Position numbers and translations under genes: made by a program
Notes under the pieces: generated by a model
Databases searched by the model: none
What the model saw: the letters and a program-made list of their open reading frames with translations, nothing else
What the model was told of the DNA's origin: nothing
NCBI RefSeq assembly: GCF_029931775.1
Contig: NC_079320.1
Span: 59,351,521 to 59,415,520 of the forward strand
Origin: Euleptes europaea
Lineage: Eukaryota > Chordata > Lepidosauria > Squamata > Sphaerodactylidae
DNA length: 64,000 nt
Direction of reading: 5' to 3'
Part shown: positions 55,895 through 64,000 of the stretch, one piece after another
Position numbering within the stretch: the stretch's first letter is position 1
Layout: each line of letters opens with the position of its first letter

Positions 55895-58800
55895 TTAACT
55901 AACTTCGAGCTCTTCTTCACTGCTTGTAGATTCTTCTCCAAATAAATCTTTTCCTGTTGAACTTCCAGCGCTGGTAACGCTCAGCATCTTCAAAGTGATG
56001 AGAGTCGTGCTGTCACTCAAGCCTAAAAGTACTGTCTGTCTGTCAAAGGCAACAGTTAGGCAGGAGATCTTGCTCTCTGGTGTGAAGATGGATATAAGTG
56101 TGCCACTTTCCAAGTCCCAGAGGCTGACTTCACCTAATAGAAATAAATGTACACCGTCATCTTGGGATAGATACAGTCAACATTTCCATCGTTGAATAAG
56201 GGAGGAGGGGGTTCCCTTGGAACACCCAAAGGGCTATACTGGGGCTCATGGGACCTGCATGGACAAAAGCCATGTAGGATGGGGGGCTGTAATAAGAAGG
56301 GGAATAGGGTGAGATTGGATCTGGCCAGCTTTTTCAACCAGTCTGTTATTTTCTGCTTAAATGCTTCATTGTGAATTCATTTTCCTCCTTGGCAGTAATA
56401 ACCCACTCATGATACTTCAATCCACACATCTCAAATACATACAAACAGATATTTGTTCTTTATGGTTTTGGCCCATCCACATAGCTTTCGTAGTAGTGAA
56501 CACAAACCTAGTTGCTAAAGGGCTATAAAAGTTATGTTTTAGCAGCTTCATAGCCTATCTACAGTGATACTTGCCTCCAATGTTCAATGGATAAACTGAT
56601 GGCCCAGGCTAGCCTGATCTCATCAGATCTCAGAAGCTAAGCAGGGTCAGCCCTGGTTAGTATTTGGATGGGAGACCACCAAGGAATACCAGGGTTGCTG
56701 TGCGGAGGAAGGCACTGGCAAATCACCTCTGTTTGTCTGTTGCCATGAAACCCCCCAAAAAAGGGGTCGCCATAAGTCGGCTGCGACTTGACGGCACTTT
56801 ACACACACACATATATGGCTATAACTAAGCAGGAATATGCTGCTGCTTTCTGTGTTCTATATCTTACATACCGTATATACTCGCGTATAAGCCGAGTTTT
56901 TCAGCCCAAAAAAAGGGTTGAAAAATCCCAATTCGGCTTATACGCGGGTCAATACAGTAGGTGGAGGGAGGGGGGAACTTGCCGCCGGCTAAATAAACCC
57001 ATGCAATATTCACTGAATTGGCTGGTCAACGCTATGGGAATACAGGTTGAAATGCTTGGGACCAGAAGTGTTTTTTGGAGTATTTGCATATACATAATGA
57101 GATATATTTGGGATGGGACCCAAGTTTAAACACTAAATTCAAGCATATAGGTGTAACTGGCAATATTCTTGTGCTGTACCTTACCAGTGTTGCAACTCTC
57201 TTGTTTCTTCTATATTGTCTGAACATGCAGTGATAGTAAAATATGCATTAGCAAATCTCTTGTAAATGTTTTAGATGTTGAATACATGCAGGTGCCAAGC
57301 AGATTTCTCAAGACTGTCCATTTTCACTCTTGACCAAAGATACACAAGCATCAGGCTAATAATATACCATATATATACTCGTGTATAAGCCGACCCGCGT
57401 ATAAGCCAAGGTGCCTAATTTCACCCCAAAAATGGGGAAAAATTAGGCACCCACGTATAAGCTGAGGGTAGGCTTATACAACCCCCGGGTCGCCCTCCCG
57501 CCCGGCCTCCCGGGCCCTCCAGACCCACCCCTGGGGGGGAGGGGGGAAGAGCCCCTGAACCCCCTACTTACCGGGAGAGGCGACGATCAGCTGGTGGCGG
57601 CGGGGGGCCCCCCCTGGTGCGCAGGAGGCTGCGCAGACTGCACCTGGCCCGGGGGAAGCGTGCTGGAGGCGGAGGCGCCCCCCCGCCCGGTGCGCAGGCC
57701 GCTCCTGCAGGCCGCTCTTGGGCCGGGGGAAGCGCGCTGGAGGAGGCGGCGCCCCCCCTCCCGGTGCGCAGGAGTCTGCGAAGGCTGCTCCTGGCCCGGG
57801 GAAGCGCGCTGGAGGAGGCGGCGGCGGGGGCCCCCAGCGCGCAGGAGGCTGCGCAGGCCGCTCCTGGCCCGGGGGAAGGCGCTGGTGGCGGCGGCAAGAG
57901 CGGCCTGCAGGAGCGGCCTGCGCACCGGGGGGGGGGCGCCGCCGCCTCCAGCACGCTTCCCCCGGGCCAGGTGCAGTCTGCGCAGCCTCCTGCGCACCAG
58001 GGGGGCCCCCCCGCCGCCACCAGCTGATCGTCGCCTCTCCCGGTAAGTAAGGGGTTCAGGGGCTCTTCCCCCCTCCCCCCCAGGGGTGGGTCTGGAGGGC
58101 CCGGGAGGCCGGGCGGGAGGGCGACCCGGGGGTTGTATAAGCCTACCCTCAGCTTATACGTGGGTGCCTAATTTTTCCCCATTTTTGGGGTGAAATTAGG
58201 CACCTTGGCTTATACGCGGGTCGGCTTATACACGAGTATATATATGGTATATTATTAGCCTGATGCTTGTGTATCTTTGGTCAAGAGTGAAAATGGACAG
58301 TCTTGAGAAATCTGCTTGGCACCTGCATGTATTCAACATCTAAAACATTTACAAGAGATTTGCTAATGCATATTTTATTATCACTGCATGTTCAGACAAT
58401 ATAGAAGAAACAAGAGAGTTGCAACACTGGTAAGGTACAGCACAAGAATATTGCCAGTTACACCTTTATGCTTGAATTTAGTGTTTAAACTTGGGTCCCA
58501 TCCCAAATATATCTCATTATGTATATGCAAATACTCCAAAAAACACTTCTGGTCCCAAGCATTTCAACCTGTATTCCCATAGCGTTGACCAGCCAATTCA
58601 GTGAATATTGCATGGGTTTATTTAACAGAGAAGATAAATGGTGTTAAATCATATACTTTAAAAAAGTACAAGTTAGCACTCCTAAAATATAGTTGGGGTT
58701 ATAAGTTCTGTATAACAGTATCATAAACAAAACTGTTTTCGGACAGTCAAAAAATAGTAAGAAATAAATATATAAAACTGGTGAAGTGAGTGGATGAAGA

Positions 58801-61800
58801 GTTAATCATATCAACATATACTTTGAAAGGATTTGTCATTCACTTATTTGCTCCATAAAACACCAGTCTCTTTAATACCGTCATACCTTTGTTTAACTAT
58901 CAAGTGTTAGGCTAGTAACTGAGGTGGCCATCTGCAGTGAGTTTACTACAGGCTTACTGGATTTAAAAGTATTAATGCTTGGTATACTTTCAGTGGTGTA
59001 TGTTTTCAAGCCCCAAAAGTACCACTTATAAATGTTCAACTAACCTGCAAGCAGGATTGCCTTTGTCCATTCTAATATGTGTAGTTTACTGTTCACAGTC
59101 AGATGAAGACCTTCATAACCTTGAATTAACTTGTGTTTGTGCTTAAATGGATCCCAAATCTTAATCCTAGAAAATTGTGAATGGAAGTTTTTATCAGTTC
59201 TATAACATCCACAGTGACTTAGGCATTCAGCAATTGCTTTTTGTAGAGAAGGTAAACAAAAGTTGCAAGTTGTACAAACTTTCCTCTGACGTAGTGAATC
59301 CTTGGAAGTATAACACAACACATTTTAATACTTGGGACATTGTTCACAGTCCCATGATGTATGTATCTGGTGTTCTTCAGCCAGATTCTGTTGTTAATTC
59401 ATGCTTCAGTTAAACTCTTAACACTTCAGGCCACTCCTATGGGTACTATTTTTTGGTTTTCCATACTTAATTATGGCTCCAAAGCTTTGTAATTCAAACA
59501 TCTCCTGCAGTGAACAGTCTATATAGGAACTGCTGTGGCATCTTCCTGATTAGTTACTTGAGATTATACAGAGTCATGCAAAGTAATAGAGCGTGTACGC
59601 CACTGACCCAAAGTTTGACAGCTAATATACGTTAACAGCTGTGCAATTGCATGATGGACTGTCAACAATTCCTTGAGCATGAAAATTGAACAGAATGTTG
59701 CAGATCCTCCCTCTCACTGGATTTTAATTCAACTTTTAGGCTGGAGAGCTGTATTTGTAATGTCTATGAGAGAAGATTTACTAAAACTTTTGAACGACAA
59801 AATATTGTGTTCTTATATAGCTTCTAACTTTGGTGCCAAGTCCAGGACCACAGTCCAGAACACTGGTACTGTCCTCCTGGGAGGGGTTTCTGCTTTTGTT
59901 TCTTGATCATCACCCCCACCCCAACAATGGTCAACAGCCTCCCTTGAGTGTCAAATGCATTTTGGAAGCGAGGCGGAGGGAAGGTGCAATCCCATGGCCA
60001 TCCTGAATGTAACAGATGAAAGCAGCACAAGGAATTAGAAGCTGTCACCTACTGCTGTGGTACCTAAAGAAGGGCTCTGTTGAATATCAACAGATGAAGC
60101 TTGCCTTGTACCAAACCATACCACTGATCAGTCTAGCCCAGTATTGTGAATTTTGACTGACTGCAGCTCTCCAGCGTCTCAGATAGAAAGGTCTTTCTCA
60201 ACATCTGGTCCCTGAGATTCTGTAACTGGAAGTTCTAAGGACTGAATTTGGAATCTTCTGCAGGTAAAGTATCTACTCTGCCACTGAGCCCTTTCCCTGA
60301 TGATATCTGCAGTCTCTTTCACCAGTATAGGTTAGTCCCATTTTAAAAAACCACTTTGAAAATTCACTTTATTGCAAGTAACAAGGCTAAATGGTACTAG
60401 AAATCTTTGTGTAAGCAGTTTTCATGGACAAACAGTAGGTCTAACGAATGCATAATGAATTTTCCTCACCTGTTTTCCATCATCACTCCAAATATTATTC
60501 TACTTGCATCATCAGTAATGGCTATGCAACAGACATTTGGCTCGTTTTTTAATCTTTTCTGAACCTAAAGATTTAAGGGGAGGGGGGAAATCAGTTTTAA
60601 GCATTTTCTTGCTCTCTTCTGGTTTTAGGGAGCAATTTGCAGCTTATTTATCCTAATGTACAGGGCTAGTCTTTCTACAAGGTGCCCAAAGATGGCTGTA
60701 CATCATAGTGCTTCATTGGGGGAACATTGCTCCTGCTGGTGGAATGAGGTTTCCCTCTCATGTGTTCCTCTGTTGCTTTGGAAGAGCAAAATATGTAAGA
60801 ATAACCAAGAGCCCAAGCCAAGGAACAGATATCCCATTTTTAAAAAGAGAAAGGGAGAGAGATCAGGAGCTAGAGAAAGACTTTTGTGGGATTGGGAGTT
60901 AGATGAGTGAAAAGAAAAAAACTAGGTCCAGGAGTTCCAGCACTGGGAATATTTTTCTACTGTTAATTTTAAACTGGTCTAAAGCAGAGCTTGAGAGAGT
61001 GGCTCAAAAAACAAAATCATATTATTTACCTCTCAAACTATTTATGAAGAAGGTCTGCTGGGGGGAATAAATTGTTTTCTATAACTGCACGGTAGAGACA
61101 AAACCACTGTAAAATGTTTCAGAAATAATACCTTTCCAGTCTTTAAATTCCACAATGTTACATAGCTGACTTTCTCCTCCTCGCTGTAATTGGTGAGTAC
61201 CAGGTAAAGACCATCATAAGTTAAGGCAGCACTGTGTAAGAAAAGCATGGATTCTCTGCTCTCAATAGTGTGGACATGGGACATGCTTTCCATGCTGAAC
61301 ACTGACAGGTGATGTGCATAGTAGGAACAAACAGCCACCTAAAAGGGGAGAGGGGGATATTTTAGAGTTGAGTTTGTTTGAGATTTTGGGCCACAAATGT
61401 GAGTTCTTACACAAAATAAAGTTTTGATTTGGTTATCTTCTTTTTGTATTCTGTGTATACCAGCAAAAAGCACATGTATAAACAGGATCAGCTGCTGGAA
61501 GAATGTACCTCTCCCCCCACCCCCCCGCCAGAAGAACCTCAATATGTTTAGTGGGATGTGTGGAGAATAAAATGGAGAATGGTAGACTGACAAAAAAGCT
61601 ACTTTTATCAACCAGGTTCTTGTAGGTTATCCGGGCTGTGTAACCGTGGTCTTGGTATTTTCTTTCCTGACGTTTTGCCCGCAGCTGTGGCAGGCATCTT
61701 CAGAGGAGTAACACTGTTACTCCTCTGAAGATGCCTGCCACAGCTGCGGGCGAAACGTCAGGAAAGAAAATACCAAGACCACGGTTACACAGCCCGGATA

Positions 61801-63668
61801 ACCTACAAGAACCTGGTCTCAATGCCTACAAGAACCTGGTCTCAGTGCTTGTGATCAGCTGTGTGTGTGTGCTTTGTGTTACAGAAGTCACTACCATGGA
61901 GCCTTGGAATGCTGGTCCATAGGTATCTTGGTTGACCCCATTCTTTGGACATTCCAAAAACAGGAGAAGACTTTTTGTTGTTGACTGTTTTGAGAAGCCA
62001 GAAATTGCACAGTTCTGTTTGCCAAAAGCATACACTCCAAAATATACCCATGTATCAAAGACATTAAAATAAAACCAGATTATATTTGGGCATTAAATAA
62101 TACACAGTGGCAGGGGCATTTCTTCTTACCTTTTGGTCTCCACTCAGGAGGTACTGGTCAATAGCATTGCTCTTCTCATTCACAAGCTTCTGCATCTTCT
62201 CCATCTCCGCTTTCATTGCCTTTTCCCATCGTCTTTTCTTTCCAGTTTTAGTTTCATTTCGCCTTTCCCAAAGAGGACATAATCTTGCTATGCAAGTAAC
62301 AATAGATGTATGGTAATTAAAAGGACATTTATTGTGATGGTGATAGCTGTGGACGTTTAATAGTTATAAGCCACACTGAGTTTCTTGGTAAGACTTGGAT
62401 ATCAACAAAGGTCAGAGTCTAAAAGTATGCAGGTGACATTAGGTGAGGATCCAGAGGGTTACCGTAGATTCACAGGGGCACCTTTGCAAGGGGAAGGATT
62501 TCCTGAAGCGCAGTGCAACTTTCTCTCCACTCTCCTTCTGCCGCAGTCCAAAATGCCCCCTGAAATGATGTCTGAGGGGTGTCCCTATCCTCTAGGAGTA
62601 ACATTTCAGGGGACATTTGGGCTGCAACAGGAGGGAAAAGGGGAGAAAGTCACCTTCCATGGGCAGAAGGCTCTGGCGAGTCCAGAGTGCTATTCTAAGT
62701 TCACTCGAGGGCTTGCATGAGCTGTAGGGTTGCCAGGTCCCTCTTCGCCACTGGTGGGAGGTTTTTGGGGTGGAGCCTAAGGAGGATGGGGTTTGGGGAG
62801 GGGAGGGACTTCAATGCCATAGAGTCCAAGTGCCAAAGCGGCCATTTTCTCCAGGTGAACTGATCTCTATCAGCTGGAGATCCGTTGCAATAGAAGGAGA
62901 TCTCCAGCTAGCACCTGGAGGTTGGCAACTCTAATGAGCTCAGAGGAATTTGTCACTTTGAACTGACCACCTCCAGTGTCAAATCAAGAACTGTTTCTGA
63001 AACAAAGCAGATTTTTATGCAGCAGAGATGGTGTCCTGTAGGGGAAAGGATGCTGTCTCAGGAAAAATAAAAAAATATTCCAGTTTATCTTACTTTTGTT
63101 CATCGCTCTTCCATTTCCACCACAGCCAACCTGCAGTACCCTCTCTTCTTATTCAAGCTTGCCGTGCTTTCAAATGATTGTAATATCTCTGCATCTTTTC
63201 TAGGTATGTTCTGAATTCAATCTAGGCATTCAAATTACCCAGTTCAAGAACAAAGTGGTACTTTATGTTTAAAACTTCAATACAGTTTTCTTTCACATCC
63301 TCATCTCTGCTACATACTTTAAAACAATTTTTATTAAATTTGTGGCTTAAATGTAAGAGACTGTTCAGGGTAAATTCAAGGTCATGAACTTGTATTTACC
63401 CAGGAATTAATATAGTATTCTGTTCTTTGATTCCAATAGTTCATTGTGATCATGATCATTTCCAGTTGAAGCACAAAAGTCTTAAATTAGAATTAAATGT
63501 AGGAAACCTGTTATTTCTTTAGACAAGACTTCTTTGTACAGTTTCATGTTTTCTTTGGACAAGGTATGATTAGGTTGGGCAGCTTGGAAGGAGAATTTGT
63601 CCTTGTATTCTGGTCTTATTCGATCTTTAATTAATCCAGTTTCCAAATTCCAAGTGATAAAATGGTCT
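55895..63668 (-). CDS. WD-repeat protein, last six coding exons (possibly NACHT/WD family)
   Basis: Six exons chain with clean splice sites and matching phases. In gene order they are 63508-63668, 62130-62287, 61132-61338, 60470-60558, 59045-59166 and 55895-56133; the 5' part lies beyond the window. WD40 blades show as DHFITWNLETG, KVSYVTLWNLKTG, NRIKIWDPFKHKHK and GEVSLWDLESGTLISIFTP, each ending a propeller blade. A basic, charged, probably helical insert (NETKTGKKRRWEKAMKAEME) separates the first two. The protein ends in an acidic tail (FGEESTSSEEELEVS), and a poly(A) signal follows. The blade pattern and the insert recall the C-terminal propeller of NACHT- and WD-repeat proteins (NWD1/NWD2), but this is from memory and no NACHT domain is in view. 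It is not RWDD4 or TRAPPC11, which I recall as downstream of ING2 in human. Confidence 0.8.
56597..56815 (+). mobile_element. 5S-rRNA-derived SINE, full length
   Basis: The head reads 5S rRNA-like (gatctcagaagctaagcagg, then tatttggatgggagaccacc, the pol III internal control region). The body and tail (ggaggaaggcactggcaaat ... gtcggctgcgacttgacggc) end in (CA)n like Bov-B. Confidence 0.9.
56872..56989 (+). mobile_element. Partial copy of the 'actcgcgtataagccga' element
   Basis: Starts ccgtatatactcgcgtataa, contains a small internal palindrome (ttcagccc ... gggttgaa) and breaks off at 56989, exactly where the large palindrome begins. Confidence 0.7.
56990..58624. repeat. 1.6-kb near-perfect palindrome
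   Basis: Position p on the left pairs with 115614-p on the right (57226 with 58388, 57027 with 58587), with a 1-bp slip near the centre. The left arm is about 56990-57720 and the right arm about 57895-58624. The ~174-bp spacer is GC-rich and made of related repeats (cgcaggaggctgcgcagg-type units). I see only a few mismatches between the arms (a C/T near 57238/58376 and an A/T near 57153/58461). The outer ~370 bp of each arm is not part of the transposon in the middle. It sits in the last intron of the WD-repeat gene. Confidence 0.9.
57362..58252. mobile_element. Palindromic DNA element with GC-rich centre
   Basis: The termini are taccatatatatactcgtg and its inverse, cacgagtatatatatggta. Next come nested gtataagcc / ggcttatac motifs, then CpG-rich DNA. 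Open frames across the GC-rich centre occur on both strands only because of the symmetry and composition; they are not genes. Confidence 0.7.
60070..60297 (-). mobile_element. tRNA-derived SINE (second family), diverged
   Basis: Matches the 47853-48325 copies: cagctctccagcgtctcag, then cttctgcaggtaaagtatc and ctctgccactgagccctttc (tRNA-like head on the minus strand). It lies in an intron of the WD-repeat gene. Confidence 0.75.
61611..61817. mobile_element. Perfect 207-bp palindromic MITE
   Basis: Arms of about 102 bp mirror each other around 61714, from accaggttcttgtaggttat to its inverse. Both strands therefore carry TCCT-CTGAAGA ... GAAACGTC-AGGA (plus copy at 61721-61763). An 18-bp tandem duplication of its end (tacaagaacctggtctca) follows at 61804-61844. 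It lies in an intron of the WD-repeat gene. Confidence 0.85.
62726..62935 (+). mobile_element. MITE family A
   Basis: Complete copy from tagggttgccaggtccctc to ggttggcaactctaa, in an intron of the WD-repeat gene. Confidence 0.88.
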
Positions 63669-63949
63669 CTGAAAATACAGAATGAACAAGAAAAGGCAAG
63701 CAGGATTTTTTAAAATCAAAATGACTTCTTAAATCTACAAATGTGAGTCCTATTCACCTAAAGATGTGCAAGGAGATGGGGAAAATACTTTAGTTAATCA
63801 TTCTCTGTAATTGCCAGTCTCTCTCTGTGTGTGTGTGTGGTTGAAGAAGCACAACTTTAATTTTACTTCTATTTATTTATTTTTAAAACATGTCAGTTAA
63901 GACTTAATTAATCAACCAGTTAGGTTATTACAAAACATCATAGTGCATC

Positions 63950-64000
63950 ATAGTGCAATCCTAAGCACATCTACTCAGAATTCTACTGAAGTTTACTCAA
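63950..64000. repeat. Start of a short interspersed repeat, cut by the window end
   Basis: The text gtgcaatcctaagcacatct then actcagaattctactgaag matches the family fragment at 53305-53375. Confidence 0.5.

Noticed and set aside
56600-56680. 5S rRNA gene
   Set aside because: Only the internal-promoter portion matches 5S; it continues into a SINE body and Bov-B-like tail, so it is a 5S-derived SINE.
57568-58050. Five overlapping 110-150-codon frames on both strands, rich in Ala, Gly and Pro
   Set aside because: They arise from GC-rich sequence mirrored by the palindrome; the same peptide start appears on both strands. No coding signal beyond composition.

Overview
The window is nuclear DNA from a squamate reptile, most likely a lizard. 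The evidence is the repeat mix: Bov-B/RTE LINEs, CR1 ending in the (ATTCTATG)-type octamer, L2-like and L1 LINEs, tRNA-headed and 5S-headed SINEs whose 3' ends match Bov-B (the Sauria / 5S-Sauria arrangement), and many short inverted-repeat DNA elements. The gene pair CDKN2AIP - ING2 is the same neighbourhood as human 4q35.1. Genes were identified by recalling family sequences; no database was searched.

Layout. 1-32,200 is gene-poor and packed with repeats: LINE remnants, SINEs, about ten copies of one AGGGTTGCCA-ended MITE, a solo LTR (6121-6472), a fossil tyrosine-recombinase (DIRS/Ngaro-type) element (17.3-19.2 kb), and a few non-repetitive stretches that could be conserved regulatory DNA. 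32,270-37,900 holds CDKN2AIP (+, three coding exons) behind a CpG island. 37,900-46,900 is intergenic, with an orphan CpG island carrying a TATA box (about 43.0-43.5 kb) and deeply nested insertions. 46,930-52,100 holds ING2 (+, two coding exons) with a CpG-island promoter and a long 3' UTR. 55,786-63,668 holds the last six coding exons of a WD-repeat gene on the minus strand, whose 5' part lies beyond the window; it may belong to the NACHT/WD-repeat (NWD) family.

CDKN2AIP (p53/ARF-pathway and XRN2-binding protein) and ING2 (PHD reader of H3K4me3 in Sin3-HDAC complexes, also tied to p53) lie in tandem on the same strand, but each has its own CpG promoter, so nothing here suggests one transcript. 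The WD-repeat gene converges on ING2 tail to tail.

Most notable observations: (i) a 1.6-kb near-perfect palindrome in the last intron of the WD gene, in which a palindromic TE and about 370 bp of non-TE flank are duplicated in inverse; (ii) three unrelated-looking repeat families sharing a hammerhead-ribozyme-like three-way junction; (iii) a telomeric (TTAGGG) patch between 14-bp direct repeats inside a SINE; (iv) a coding minisatellite in CDKN2AIP; (v) the orphan TATA/CpG promoter.
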